Source: Sphingobacterium bovisgrunnientis
GTDB lineage: Bacteria; Bacteroidota; Bacteroidia; Sphingobacteriales; Sphingobacteriaceae
Assembly (NCBI RefSeq): GCF_009829085.1
Contig: NZ_WUQY01000006.1
Location: 60,616 to 124,615 of the forward strand
DNA length: 64,000 nucleotides
Direction of reading: 5' to 3'
Shown: piece after piece, positions 37,083-48,740 of the stretch
Layout: each line of letters opens with the position of its first letter
How positions within the stretch are numbered: position 1 is the stretch's first letter
The notes under the pieces: generated by a model
Seen by the model: the letters and a program-made list of their open reading frames with translations, nothing else
What the model was told of the DNA's origin: nothing
The model's database searches: none
Position numbers and translations under genes: made by a program

Positions 37083-39641
37083 TTAGAATGTAAATTTGAC
37101 AGAACCAGACCATGTACGTCCCCAGCCCATTAATACGTAGTTTGATGTGTTAACACCTTTCCAAACTGTATCATTTGCGCCTGCAGTTCTATATGATGTT
37201 GCTTCTGAAATGTAAAATTCATCAAATAAGTTGTTTACGTTTACACGGAAGCTCATTGTATTTTTAGGGCTAATAGTAACTTTGTACGAAATACCTGCAT
37301 CAACGATATCGTAAGAAGGTAATCTCAAAGTCTGTAAACCATTCGTAGGAAGAGCACCATATAATCTATCGTAGAATCTGTAATCTGCATCTATTGATAA
37401 ATCTTTGATAATAGAATATCTGAATCCACCACCTATGGCAGTTTGTGCAGCATCGCCTACTTTTACACCTGTTAGGTTTCTATCTGAAGTACCTAATACT
37501 TGACGGTCTTCATTTCTTGCAATAGTCGTTGCATTACCATCGTAGATCCATTCACCTACTGAAGCAAAACCTTTCAAAGTGAATCCTGTGAAAAGACGAG
37601 CTGCAAAATCCAATTCTAAACCTTGATGATCTTGTTTCACACCGTAGTTAGTTTGGTAAATCAAATCACCTACAGCGATTAAAGTAGGGTCGTAGTTGTT
37701 ATCTGTGATATCTTTTTGCGCAGCAATAAATGAACTACCAGTTACACGGTTAGCCCATGTAGTACGGTAAGCATTTAGATTTACATCAAAATAAGTGGAT
37801 GCAAATTTGTAACCCAATTCAAGACCTAAAATCTCTTCATTGAATGCATATGGATTTATGTCATTCGCATAGTTCATGAAGATGTTATTTTGGTATGGCT
37901 GACGTGAGTAATACCCTGCATTACCAAATAAGGTATGTCCAGCTAATGTATAGCTTAATCCACCTTTTGCATTGTAACCAAAGTTGTTAACAGTTTTGGA
38001 CTTTTGCTGTCCGACTTCGTATTGGTAAAAATCCTCGCGAATATTTTGTTGTTGTGAGATAGATCCTTGTACGAATGCTGTGAATCCGTCTTTCGCATAT
38101 TCCATTTGACCGAATAAACCACCGTAACGGATAGTTTGATCATATTCCCATGCTAAACGATCTTCTTTTGATTTCGCCGAATTTGTCCAAGTTTTCCATG
38201 GATTAGTTGTGAATTCATTTGAAGTAACATAGTCTGTTCTTGAAACAGGAACTAACGTTCTAATTTGATGTGTGATACTAGGGGCACCCAACAAATCTGT
38301 CACTTGTCTATAGTGTGTGCCTTTGTAATCACGTAAATCAAAGCCTAAGTTAAAGCTTAAGTTTTCTGTTAAATCACGGTTGTAGTTTGATACAATACCA
38401 AACCATTGGTGATTGTTCATATCTGCAGCTAAGTAAGGAACTTTAGCAGAAGTAGCATCTGTACGTGGGGATTGACCACCACCACGCGCCATTGATGCGT
38501 ATGCAACAGTTGATAAAGCTGATTTATCCGAAATTTTCCAATCCCAGTTAAAGTTAGCTACAGGTTTGTGGTAGAAGTTTTTACGTGGATTCATTTCCAC
38601 ACCGTTGATTACTTCTAAATTATCGTTGAATTTTCTACCGTTGTCTAAGAAATTTTGCAAACTTGCTGTATAACCTTGGTTGTGCCATTGTGGTGCACCA
38701 GTTACCATAAAGTTTAAGTTGTGGTTGTCATTTACTTTGTATCCAACTGATAAAAAGTAGTTTTGACCAGCACCACCTGTTTTGTCCATGTATCCATCAC
38801 CTCTCCAGTCTGTGAACATTGCCGATACCGCAAAACCATTTGCCATTAAACCTGTATTATAGGCGATTGTCGATTTGCGCAACATATCATTTCCTACAGT
38901 GCGTTTGATAAATCCACCTTCTTGCATTTCAGTAGATTTAGTCACAAAGTTAATCGTACCACCTACTGATGAAATAGCTAATTTGGATGAACCAAGACCA
39001 CGTTGAATTTGAACCAAAGATGCTACATCAGATAAGCCATTCCAGTTTGACCAAAATACACGTCCGTTGTCCATACCATTTATCGGCTGTCCATTCAGTA
39101 AGAAAGCTGTATTGGATTGGTCGAAACCACGGGTCGTCATAGAAGACTCACCAAATCCTCTTGCTTGACTAGTTACATACACTGAAGGTGTATTAACCAA
39201 TGCTGACGTAATATCTTGACCACCTACTTTTTCTTCGATGACCTGTCTAGAGATTGTAGATACAGCGATAGGAGTTAAGCGATCTTCAGCGATATCTATC
39301 AAACCTCTACCTACGATTACAATTTCATCAATAGACTGTTCGTTACTAGGTACCAATACAATCGTACCGATAGGAGCTGTAGAAGAGAAATTGATTTGTT
39401 GAGACTCGTGGCCGATGAATTTGATTTGAAGTTGGCCGTTAGATTGGTTGGTAGTTAAGGTGAAGTTTCCGTTGGCGTCGGTTGACGTGCCTTGTGTACT
39501 TCCTGCAACTACAATTGTGGCGCCTGCAATAGGCTGATTGCCATCAGTTACTTTGCCAGTGATTACCTGTTGGGCTAATGCAACATTACTGGTAAGCATG
39601 AATGCCACAGAGGCATACAAGAGGGTTGAATTTTTGTTCAT
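37083..39641 (-). CDS. TonB-dependent outer membrane receptor (852 aa)
   Basis: Signal peptide MNKNSTLLYASVAFMLTSNVALAQ, then a carboxypeptidase-like regulatory domain (VITGKVTDGNQPIAGATIVVAGSTQGTSTDANGNFTL, about 25-60), a plug domain (VIEEKVGGQDITSALVNTPSVYVTS, ...MTTRGFDQSNTAFLLNGQPINGM) and a 22-strand-type barrel ending in SVKFTF. The C-terminal Phe and plug signatures are those of TonB receptors that import siderophores, vitamins or oligosaccharides with energy from TonB. No SusD partner follows, so it is not of the SusC type. It lies upstream of the galactose operon but its terminator separates them. Ligand unknown. Divergent from the second receptor. Confidence 0.93.
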   Translation of the reverse strand: MNKNSTLLYASVAFMLTSNVALAQQVITGKVTDGNQPIAGATIVVAGSTQGTSTDANGNFTLTTNQSNGQLQIKFIGHESQQINFSSTAPIGTIVLVPSNEQSIDEIVIVGRGLIDIAEDRLTPIAVSTISRQVIEEKVGGQDITSALVNTPSVYVTSQARGFGESSMTTRGFDQSNTAFLLNGQPINGMDNGRVFWSNWNGLSDVASLVQIQRGLGSSKLAISSVGGTINFVTKSTEMQEGGFIKRTVGNDMLRKSTIAYNTGLMANGFAVSAMFTDWRGDGYMDKTGGAGQNYFLSVGYKVNDNHNLNFMVTGAPQWHNQGYTASLQNFLDNGRKFNDNLEVINGVEMNPRKNFYHKPVANFNWDWKISDKSALSTVAYASMARGGGQSPRTDATSAKVPYLAADMNNHQWFGIVSNYNRDLTENLSFNLGFDLRDYKGTHYRQVTDLLGAPSITHQIRTLVPVSRTDYVTSNEFTTNPWKTWTNSAKSKEDRLAWEYDQTIRYGGLFGQMEYAKDGFTAFVQGSISQQQNIREDFYQYEVGQQKSKTVNNFGYNAKGGLSYTLAGHTLFGNAGYYSRQPYQNNIFMNYANDINPYAFNEEILGLELGYKFASTYFDVNLNAYRTTWANRVTGSSFIAAQKDITDNNYDPTLIAVGDLIYQTNYGVKQDHQGLELDFAARLFTGFTLKGFASVGEWIYDGNATTIARNEDRQVLGTSDRNLTGVKVGDAAQTAIGGGFRYSIIKDLSIDADYRFYDRLYGALPTNGLQTLRLPSYDIVDAGISYKVTISPKNTMSFRVNVNNLFDEFYISEATSYRTAGANDTVWKGVNTSNYVLMGWGRTWSGSVKFTF

Positions 39642-40116
39642 CTTTTATAGATAAATAGTAAATTGGTTGCAAAGGTAACTAAATTGTTTTGGATGTAAAA
39701 TAATGTTAAATTCTTTTAATTATTAATAATATAAACTTATTTATCTCTGCCTTGCATTTATTCAAATTTTAATTTAATTGTTAGATAAACTAAAATTTTA
39801 ACAATAATTGAAACCAATTTTTTACTCCAAATCTGCTTTAGCGCCTATTCTGATATGATTGTAACGTGGAAAATCATATTAATGCAATATTTTATGATGT
39901 GCGATTTTTGTTGAAAAAAATATTCTGAATAATTTTATGAAATATTCAATTTTTAAGTCATTATTTAAATAGATTGAAAATGAAATATGATATATTTTTG
40001 ACAATTATCAAAATCAATCGTATTTGTGGATTATTATTATATTAAGTTTATGTTAACTGTTAAAATGTGTTAAAACTTAGTCTTAAATTTGCAACACATT
40101 AGCTTAACAAAAACCC
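39642..40116. promoter_or_regulatory. Divergent intergenic region between two TonB receptors
   Basis: A 475-base AT-rich region with no gene. Two elements of the TAnnTTTG type are visible: TACCTTTG on the minus strand (39670-39677, 29 bases before the left receptor) and TAAATTTG on the plus strand (40084-40091, 26 bases before the right receptor). No clear -33 partner is seen for either. I see no palindromic operator. Confidence 0.5.
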
Positions 40117-43100
40117 ATGAAGAAAAATTTACTTTTTTTCGCCTTAATGCTTGCCAGTTATGGTGTGGTAGAGGCACAAGTAACCACCAGTAGCCTTACT
40201 GGAGTTGTAACAGAGACCTCAGGTCAATTCACCGCTGGAGCAACTATCAAAGCAACACATTTACCTTCAGGAACAGTTTATTCCAGTTCTGCAAATGCAC
40301 AAGGACGCTTCAATTTGGCAAACATGCGTGTTGGAGGACCATACCGTATTGAGGTAAGTTATGTTGGTCAACAGCAATTGGTTTTCGAAGATGTTTATTT
40401 GCAATTAGGGCAGCCATTTGTTTTGAATCCAACATTTGGTGAATCTGCAACAGCATTAGATGAAATCACTGTTACAGGTAGAAGGGGTACGAATGTGAAC
40501 AAAACTGGTGCTTCTACTGGTATTGGTCAAAAACAAATTCAAGAATTGCCTCAGATCAATCGTAGTATCACTGATTTTACGAAATTGACGCCTCAAGCAA
40601 ATGGTAACTCATTTGCAGGTAGAGATGCACGTTTCAATAACTTACAGATTGATGGTGCTAATTTTAACAATGGTTTCGGATTGAGTAATAGCCCACTTCC
40701 GGGAGGTAATTCTCAGCCTATTTCATTGGATGCGATTGAGCAAATTACAATAAATATTGCTCCTTTTGATGTTACGCAGTCTGGTTTCACAGGAGCTGGT
40801 ATTAATGCCGTTACTAAATCGGGTACTAATAATATCGAAGGATCAGCATACTACTTCCTTCAGAATCAAAATTTACAAGGTCGTAAAATCGAAGATGTTA
40901 CTTTGGAGAAAATTGATGCCACAAAGAAAAACTTTGGTTTCACTTTGGGAGGACCAATTGTAAAGGATAAATTATTCTTGTTTGTAAATGCAGAAAGAGA
41001 AGAAGCGACAGGGGCAAATGCTTCTGGAGCAAATCTTTGGAAAGCATCTGAAAATGGTGTTGCCGATCCAAATAACAATATTGCACGTCCAAGACGTTCG
41101 GATCTTGACGCTGTCAAAAATCACTTGATCAATCAATGGGGATACGATCCAGGGAGATACGAAGGCTACGCGAATGAAGCGGAAGAGGGAAGTACAAAAT
41201 TCTTGGTTCGTCTAGACTGGAATATTAATGATATTCACAAATTAGCATTACGCTACAACCAAGTTATTGGAAACTCAATGCAAGTTGCGAACGGTAACTC
41301 TGGGCCATACCCAAGAAGTACTGTAAACCGTGTAAGTCAAAATTCTATCGCTTTTGAAAATGCTAACTACGCATTCAAAAATGTTGTAAGATCTATTACA
41401 GCCGAATTAAATTCCAACTTCAATTCTAAATTATCCAATCAATTCTTAGCTACATATACACGTATTCAAGACACACGTAGTACGCCAAGCAATCAATTGT
41501 TCCCTTTTGTGGACATATGGGATGGTTCAGCAACGGGTACGAATTATATGAGTTTTGGTACGGAGTTGTTTTCTTACAACAATGATGTAATTAATAATAA
41601 CTACTCATTCACGAATAACTTGAACTTACAAGCAGATAAGCACAACTTCACATTTGGTGCTGCTTTTGAAATTCAAAATTTTGGTAACTCGTATACACGT
41701 ATGGGTACTTCGTATTACAGATATGCATCTGTTGAGGATTTCTTAAAAACAGGTACATCTGCTGAAGTTGCTCCAATTATGTTTGGTTTGACATATCCAT
41801 ATGAAGGTCAAGATACGTATTCAAGAATCAATTTTGGTTTAGCATCTTTATATGCTCAAGACAGATGGTCTGTTGCTGATAACTTTACATTGACATATGG
41901 TATCCGTGCAGAATTGCCAATTTACTTGAATAAGTTAACTGCGAATCCATCTATAGATAAGTTGCGCTTATTAGACATTAATGGTAATCCTAGAAACTAC
42001 AATTCTGGATTGTGGCCAAAATCTCAAATATTATTATCTCCTCGCTTAGGATTTAATTACGATGTATTCAAAGATCGTTCATTGGTATTGCGTGGTGGAA
42101 CAGGATTATTCTCGGGTCGTGTACCATTTGTATGGTTAACTAATATGCCTACTAATGCTGGTGTATTACAAAATACTATTGAACCAGGTAGCTATAATGA
42201 TGTTGCAGGTTGGATTAACAATGTACGTTTCAATACAGATCCATACTATCATTTAAATAATGTTCCAGCTGGAGCTGAAAGCGTATTCATTAAAACACCA
42301 AAAGACGGAGCGCCTTCTTCATTTGCATTGGTTGATAGAGATTTCAAAATGCCAATGATTTGGAGAACAAGTTTAGGTGGTGATTATCAAATCCCGAATA
42401 CTCCATTCGTTCTTACAGGTGATTTTATGTACACAAAAGATGTTAATGGAATCTTCCAATTAGGAGCTAATCGTAGATCAGCAAATACATTCTTGAATTA
42501 TGGTGCTTCAGAAGGTGATTTAGGTGATAATAGAGCGTTCTATCCTTCAGGAATTAATGGTAGTGCATACAATTCAGCAATTGGCGCAAATAATGCAACT
42601 GTGTTGACTAACACAACTGTCAAAGGTCATGCTGTAAGTGCTACTTTAGGACTTACGGTACCAAATTATCAAGGATTCAGCGGAGGTATTTATTACTCTT
42701 ACGCAGATGCTAGAGAAGTTTCGGCTAATGCTGGATCAAGCGCATCTTCTGCATGGGGAGGCTCACCTAGCGTGAATGGTCCAAATGATCAAATTCTTCA
42801 TCCTTCTGCTTTCGCTATTCCTCACCGTGTGACTGCAAACTTGAGTTATAGAATTAGCTACGCAAATAACTTGGCAACTACTGTAGGTGTTTATTATAAC
42901 GGTGCGGCGCAAGGAAGATTCTCTTATACTTACTATTCGGACATCAATAGAGACGGTCAAAATGCTGACTTAATGTATTTGCCAAAAGATTTAAGTACGT
43001 TAACATTTGTTGATCGTATTAATTTGGCTGGAGATGTAATCTTCACAGCTGAACAGCAACGTGATGCTTTTGGTAATTTCGTGAAAGAAAATAACTTAGA

Positions 43101-43500
43101 TAAATACGCTGGTAAATATTTGCCAAGAAATGCATTCTTAATGCCTTGGTTAAATAGATTTGATGTTCGTGTATTACAAGATTTATATACGAATATTGGA
43201 AATAAGAAAAATACACTACAGTTAAGTTTAGATGTTATCAATTTCGGTAACTTATTAAACAAGAACTGGGGTATTCAAAGTCGTTTGAATGATGCTCAAA
43301 TGGTTATTGGAAATAAAAAGATTCAAGGAGTTAGTTCAGGTAATCCAGTTTTAAATAACGCAAATACACCTGCTAACGGTATTCCAGAATTTAACATGAA
43401 TGTAATTAACAACCAATTACAGACAACACCATTCCAAAATGTAAGTAACTTGAGTACTACATGGCAAATGCAAATTGGTTTACGTTATATCTTCAAATAA
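40117..43500 (+). CDS. TonB-dependent receptor, Oar-like (1127 aa)
   Basis: Signal peptide MKKNLLFFALMLASYGVVEA, a carboxypeptidase-regulatory domain (SSLTGVVTETSGQFTAGATIKATHLPSGTVYSSSANAQGRFNL, about 24-66), a plug (TSFAGRDARFNNLQIDGANFNNGFG and AIEQITINIAPFDVTQSGFTGAGINAVTKSGTNNIEGSAY) and a very long barrel rich in Asn and Tyr. This is the Oar group: TonB receptors with an extra-large barrel, involved in protein import or export in Myxococcus and common in Bacteroidota. No SusD partner. It ends with RYIFK, and a strong terminator follows. Ligand unknown. Confidence 0.92.
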   Translation: MKKNLLFFALMLASYGVVEAQVTTSSLTGVVTETSGQFTAGATIKATHLPSGTVYSSSANAQGRFNLANMRVGGPYRIEVSYVGQQQLVFEDVYLQLGQPFVLNPTFGESATALDEITVTGRRGTNVNKTGASTGIGQKQIQELPQINRSITDFTKLTPQANGNSFAGRDARFNNLQIDGANFNNGFGLSNSPLPGGNSQPISLDAIEQITINIAPFDVTQSGFTGAGINAVTKSGTNNIEGSAYYFLQNQNLQGRKIEDVTLEKIDATKKNFGFTLGGPIVKDKLFLFVNAEREEATGANASGANLWKASENGVADPNNNIARPRRSDLDAVKNHLINQWGYDPGRYEGYANEAEEGSTKFLVRLDWNINDIHKLALRYNQVIGNSMQVANGNSGPYPRSTVNRVSQNSIAFENANYAFKNVVRSITAELNSNFNSKLSNQFLATYTRIQDTRSTPSNQLFPFVDIWDGSATGTNYMSFGTELFSYNNDVINNNYSFTNNLNLQADKHNFTFGAAFEIQNFGNSYTRMGTSYYRYASVEDFLKTGTSAEVAPIMFGLTYPYEGQDTYSRINFGLASLYAQDRWSVADNFTLTYGIRAELPIYLNKLTANPSIDKLRLLDINGNPRNYNSGLWPKSQILLSPRLGFNYDVFKDRSLVLRGGTGLFSGRVPFVWLTNMPTNAGVLQNTIEPGSYNDVAGWINNVRFNTDPYYHLNNVPAGAESVFIKTPKDGAPSSFALVDRDFKMPMIWRTSLGGDYQIPNTPFVLTGDFMYTKDVNGIFQLGANRRSANTFLNYGASEGDLGDNRAFYPSGINGSAYNSAIGANNATVLTNTTVKGHAVSATLGLTVPNYQGFSGGIYYSYADAREVSANAGSSASSAWGGSPSVNGPNDQILHPSAFAIPHRVTANLSYRISYANNLATTVGVYYNGAAQGRFSYTYYSDINRDGQNADLMYLPKDLSTLTFVDRINLAGDVIFTAEQQRDAFGNFVKENNLDKYAGKYLPRNAFLMPWLNRFDVRVLQDLYTNIGNKKNTLQLSLDVINFGNLLNKNWGIQSRLNDAQMVIGNKKIQGVSSGNPVLNNANTPANGIPEFNMNVINNQLQTTPFQNVSNLSTTWQMQIGLRYIFK

Positions 43501-43522
43501 GAAAATAATATAGACTATCATC

Positions 43523-43556
43523 AAAAAGCCCCGCATTATTGAACTGCGGGGCTTTT
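43523..43556. terminator. Bidirectional terminator between the Oar-like receptor and katG
   Basis: AAAAGCCCCGCA and TGCGGGGCTTTT flank a nine-base loop, with A and T runs on the two sides. It serves the convergent receptor (plus) and katG (minus). Confidence 0.92.
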
Positions 43557-43578
43557 ACATTATAAAGAAGTGTGTGTA

Positions 43579-45879
<2,301 letters not shown>

Positions 45880-46114
45880 TTAAAATTCTTTTGTTGTGAT
45901 TTGATATAAATTTACAGAGAATGCATTGTCTTAGGAAATAATATAAGTTGATTGATGATAAATAAAATCTATATAATTTAAATGTGCTATATAATTAATC
46001 TATACAGTAAGATCGGTTTCAGGGTTCTTCTGACATTGTTTAGTTTATACAAGGTTTTCGGAAACATTTTGAAGTAAATATGGATCATACTGAAAGTTTG
46101 GGGGGTGAATATCA

Positions 46115-47098
46115 TTAAGCATACAATTTCATGACTCTATACAAGAAAAAAGTAGTATCTCTTCCCCCACGGAATACACTACGAAACGCTTTTAATTTAG
46201 CATTGAAAGACTCAGCTGATGCATTTGTACTTTTGTTATCGAAGTAATGAAGTATTTCAGGGTGGTGTGCTGCAATAGACTTTGCTACACTTTCAAAAGA
46301 GAGTATGCCCGCATTCTCTACTTTATTATGCCATAACCCTAACTTGGTAAAGGCAAGTGTTTTGTCTTTGCATTTGGTAAAAATATCTCCTAAAGCAATC
46401 CCTAAATCATATGCTTGTCTTAGCTTTGGAAAGCGAATAAACAATAACTCTGCACGATGTTTTTGACTTTCTGTCCACCGGCTTGGATGCTTGAATAACA
46501 GATGTCTAGATCTAGCCAATAGCTGCTTGATGGTATCCCCATTGGATAATACTTCTGGCTCATAAGAAAGACCTTGCTTTCTTGCATCCTTTATTTTCTG
46601 ACTTTCTATATCCAATACTTCCCAGCGGTACTGGATACTAAGTTCCTGAACAGCATCGTATGCTAGCTTTTGAACATGAAAACGATCTATTACTCGCCTA
46701 GCATTCCTGAAACATCGTCGAATAGCCTTAGCCATATTAGGAGCCATATCCATGGTCACCTCTTTAACCTTGTTTCTTGTACGAATAGGAATTCGCTCTA
46801 ATACAGCAATAATATCTTCTGCTTTAGTCCTCTTAATCGTAGCTACAAGAGTTCCTTTCTTACCTTTTGCAGATTTACTACTTACAATAGTATAAAGTTC
46901 ACCATTACTAAAACTGGTCTCATCAATACTTAAGTGTTCACCTATATTATCTTGAAATAGTGTCCAATTCTCTGCATGCGATTTTTGATCCCAATCATGG
47001 TAGTCGCTCAGATGATTCTTATATTGATCTTGCAACTGCTTGCCATCCATCTGAAAGAACAGACCTACTAGCTGAGCACTTACAGGATGGTTATCCAA
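46115..47098 (-). CDS. ISL3/ISAon1 family transposase
   Basis: A 327-residue DDE transposase: the block HLSIDETSFSNGELYTIVSSKS (first Asp), IIAVLERIPIRTRNKVKEVTMDMAPNMAKAIRRCF (second Asp, in the typical VTMDM), and the C-terminal NKSTNASAESFNAKLKAFRSVFRGGRDTTFFLYRV with the catalytic Glu. It cuts the IS ends and inserts the element elsewhere. The frame opens at a TTG (47098) and has no ATG before about residue 17, so initiation is uncertain; the preceding ORF overlaps by 19 bases and a translational link is likely. Confidence 0.85.
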   Translation of the reverse strand: MDNHPVSAQLVGLFFQMDGKQLQDQYKNHLSDYHDWDQKSHAENWTLFQDNIGEHLSIDETSFSNGELYTIVSSKSAKGKKGTLVATIKRTKAEDIIAVLERIPIRTRNKVKEVTMDMAPNMAKAIRRCFRNARRVIDRFHVQKLAYDAVQELSIQYRWEVLDIESQKIKDARKQGLSYEPEVLSNGDTIKQLLARSRHLLFKHPSRWTESQKHRAELLFIRFPKLRQAYDLGIALGDIFTKCKDKTLAFTKLGLWHNKVENAGILSFESVAKSIAAHHPEILHYFDNKSTNASAESFNAKLKAFRSVFRGGRDTTFFLYRVMKLYA

Positions 47099-47445
47099 AT
47101 ATCTTCTTTAAAAAAAAGCCCGAATTCTGTCGTCATTCGGGTACCCTCACGTACTAGATTCCAATCTCTTGTGATAATCTCTCCAGTGTCCAAAACGGTC
47201 CAACGACGACGACGAATATGTAGAGTAACTTTTTGACCTCGAATGGGAAAATCGGAAATCTCCGTAGAAGGCATAAAACCTTTTGACTCTAGCTTACTAT
47301 TTTCATAACCCGCAGGAGAGGTATTGAGCTCGTCTAAATAAATATGAAGTTGATTTTCTACTTGATCTACTTCTTGGATTTGAAAATATTCTAATAGCCC
47401 TTCGGGCATTAATAAGGATAATAATTTACGTTCGGCAGCTTGCAA
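47080..47445 (-). CDS. ISAon1 family transposase N-region protein
   Basis: A 121-residue protein starting at a TTG, AAERKLLSLLMPEGLLEYFQIQEVDQVENQLHIYLDEL and ending RMTTEFGLFFKEDIWITIL, including the ISAon1 N-region block GFMPSTEISDFPIRGQKVTLHIRRRRW. It resembles the zinc-binding, DNA-binding front part of ISL3 transposases and is encoded apart from the catalytic part. Overlaps the transposase by 19 bases. The first codon is not an ATG; no better start is seen inside the element. Confidence 0.75.
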   Translation of the reverse strand: MQAAERKLLSLLMPEGLLEYFQIQEVDQVENQLHIYLDELNTSPAGYENSKLESKGFMPSTEISDFPIRGQKVTLHIRRRRWTVLDTGEIITRDWNLVREGTRMTTEFGLFFKEDIWITIL

Positions 47446-47567
47446 GTGTTCTCTGTATTAAAAACACGAAACTAACTATTTTTTCAATTCCCCCCAAGAA
47501 TTCTGCTTGATCCAAATATTGTTGAATTTATTTTATAAGCTTTGTCAACTTTTAATGGTGGTTATAG

Positions 47568-47604
47568 AAAAAAAAAAAGCTCTCCAAGAATTGAAGAGCT
47601 TTGA
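47568..47604 (-). terminator. Terminator of tRNA-Arg
   Basis: On the minus strand AAAGCTCT, a loop and AGAGCTTT are followed by a run of T (47568-47578 as A on the plus strand), just past the 3' end of tRNA-Arg. Confidence 0.82.
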
Positions 47605-47610
47605 AAGAAG

Positions 47611-47684
47611 TACGCCAAAAGGGATTCGAACCCCTGACCGTCGGTTTAGAAAACCGATGCTCTATCCAGCTGAGCTATTGGCGC
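47611..47684 (-). tRNA. tRNA-Arg (TCT)
   Basis: Seventy-four bases on the minus strand: acceptor GCGCCAA/TTGGCGT, D arm AGCTCAGCTGGATAGAGC, anticodon stem-loop TCGGTTTTCTAAACCGA (anticodon TCT, arginine), T arm with GGTTCGAATCC. CCA not encoded. It has its own promoter and terminator. Confidence 0.95.
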
Positions 47685-47700
47685 TTCCCTTTCGGTAGTA

Positions 47701-47732
47701 CAAAAGTAGTATTTTGAATAGTATTTGCAAAA
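47701..47732 (-). promoter_or_regulatory. Promoter of tRNA-Arg
   Basis: On the minus strand TTTTG (plus 47728-47732), 19 bases, then TACTTTTG (plus 47701-47708), the -33/-7 pair of Bacteroidota. The mature tRNA begins 16 bases further on. Both boxes and the spacing are the same as for tRNA-Ser. Confidence 0.75.
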
Positions 47733-47840
47733 TATATAAGCTAAAAATTCCTTAAATTTCAATAACTATTTGCTATACAATTGAATAAAATTAAATGAAT
47801 TTCTTAATATAGATTAAGAATTCAATACTTATGGACTGTT

Positions 47841-47848
47841 TACCTTTG
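47841..47848 (+). promoter_or_regulatory. Possible -7 element of the YceI gene
   Basis: TACCTTTG, a match to TAnnTTTG, 48 bases before the ATG. No obvious -33 element is seen about 19 bases upstream. Confidence 0.4.
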
Positions 47849-47895
47849 TAAAACAAATAATAAATAGAATTAAGCACATTATAAAAACTAAAATT

Positions 47896-48420
47896 ATGGC
47901 AAATTGGCAATTAGACTCGGCGCACAGCGAACTAGAATTCAAAGTACGTCACATGATGATTTCAACTGTAAAGGGTCAGTTTAAATCTTTTGAAGTATTG
48001 GTAGAGAATGCTTCTGACGACATTACACAGGCACAGGTAGAAGTAAAGATAGATGTAGATTCTATTGATACTAAAAATGAGCAGCGTGATCAACATTTGA
48101 AAAGTTCTGACTTTTTTGACGCATCTAATAATCCATCTATTCTTTTTAAATCAACATCAATAGACAAGGAAGATGATGAGAATTATAACGTGACTGGCGA
48201 CTTAACGATTAAGGGTATCACAAAATCTATTAAATTGAATGTTGAATTTGGAGGTGTCGCAAAAGATCCTTGGGGAAATGATAAGGTTGGATATACTGTA
48301 ACGGGTAAGATTAATAGAACTGATTTTGGATTAACTTGGAATGCAGCTTTAGAAACTGGTGGCGTAATGGTGTCAGAAGAGGTTAAGTTTTCTGCAGATA
48401 TCCAATTTGTAAAATCCTAA
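47896..48420 (+). CDS. YceI family protein
   Basis: A 174-residue lipocalin-like protein matching YceI: MANWQLDSAHSELEFKVRHMMISTVKGQFKSFEV, FKSTSIDKEDDENYNVTGDLTIKGITKSIKLNVEFGG and GYTVTGKINRTDFGLTWNAALETGG are its hallmark blocks. It has no signal peptide, as is usual for the cytoplasmic members of Bacteroidota. YceI proteins bind polyisoprenoids or other hydrophobic small molecules; the ligand is unknown. A single gene, followed by tRNA-Ser. Confidence 0.92.
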   Translation: MANWQLDSAHSELEFKVRHMMISTVKGQFKSFEVLVENASDDITQAQVEVKIDVDSIDTKNEQRDQHLKSSDFFDASNNPSILFKSTSIDKEDDENYNVTGDLTIKGITKSIKLNVEFGGVAKDPWGNDKVGYTVTGKINRTDFGLTWNAALETGGVMVSEEVKFSADIQFVKS

Positions 48421-48475
48421 TTTTCAATTTAAAACTCGCTTGATGTTGTTTAAAAGCGTTTTATTTTAAAATAAA

Positions 48476-48507
48476 TTTTGCAGATCTAGTTAGAATTTCT
48501 ACTTTTG
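48476..48507 (+). promoter_or_regulatory. Promoter of tRNA-Ser
   Basis: TTTTG (48476-48480), a 19-base spacer, and TACTTTTG (48500-48507) match the Bacteroidota -33 and -7 elements. The mature tRNA starts only 5 bases after the -7 box, so transcription starts at or next to the mature 5' end. Confidence 0.8.
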
Positions 48508-48511
48508 TGGC

Positions 48512-48596
48512 GGAGAGCTGGCAGAGTGGTCGAATGCGGCGGTCTTGAAAACCGTTAACTGTCACAGGTTCGGGGGTTCGAATCCCTCGCTCTCCG
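48512..48596 (+). tRNA. tRNA-Ser (TGA)
   Basis: Eighty-five bases with a long variable arm. Acceptor GGAGAGC/GCTCTCC, anticodon TGA in GGTCTTGAAAACC, T arm GGGGGTTCGAATCCC. CCA not encoded. Confidence 0.96.
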
Positions 48597-48601
48597 CAGA
48601 T

Positions 48602-48638
48602 AAAAAAAGCTAATCGAATATTCGATTAGCTTTTTTTA
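48602..48638 (+). terminator. Terminator of tRNA-Ser
   Basis: AAAAAAAGCTAATCGAAT/ATTCGATTAGCTTTTTTT, a nearly perfect palindrome with a T run, directly after the tRNA. Confidence 0.9.
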
Positions 48639-48740
48639 TTTTGATTGCTTTTCGTTTTTAATTAATTCTCCTCAATTTATTAGCCGTAATATAATACACC
48701 TCATGTTGCAACATTAGTTTGGCTATCACTATTTATCGAA

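Larger units (their letters stand above)
46082..47513. mobile_element. ISL3-family insertion sequence, ISAon1 group
   Basis: A 1432-base element with imperfect terminal inverted repeats: the left end starts GGATCATACTGAAAG and the right end, reversed, GGATCAAGCAGAATTC; a TTGGGGGG block is shared 15 bases in at each end. The six-base sequence AAATAT abuts both ends (46076-46081 and 47514-47519), consistent with a target duplication, though the ISL3 family usually makes eight. It contains two minus-strand ORFs: an N-region protein and a transposase, as in ISAon1. Both appear unbroken, so the element could be active. The insertion point is AT-rich intergenic DNA between katG and tRNA-Arg. Confidence 0.8.

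Noticed and set aside
37083..39641. TonB receptor as part of the galactose operon
   Set aside because: A strong terminator (37012-37050) lies between them, and there is no SusD partner.
47080..47110. Programmed -1 frameshift fusing the two IS proteins at a run of eight T
   Set aside because: Slipping back one base at that run leads straight into a TAA in the transposase frame, so the slip would end translation. Coupled re-initiation at the TTG is more likely.
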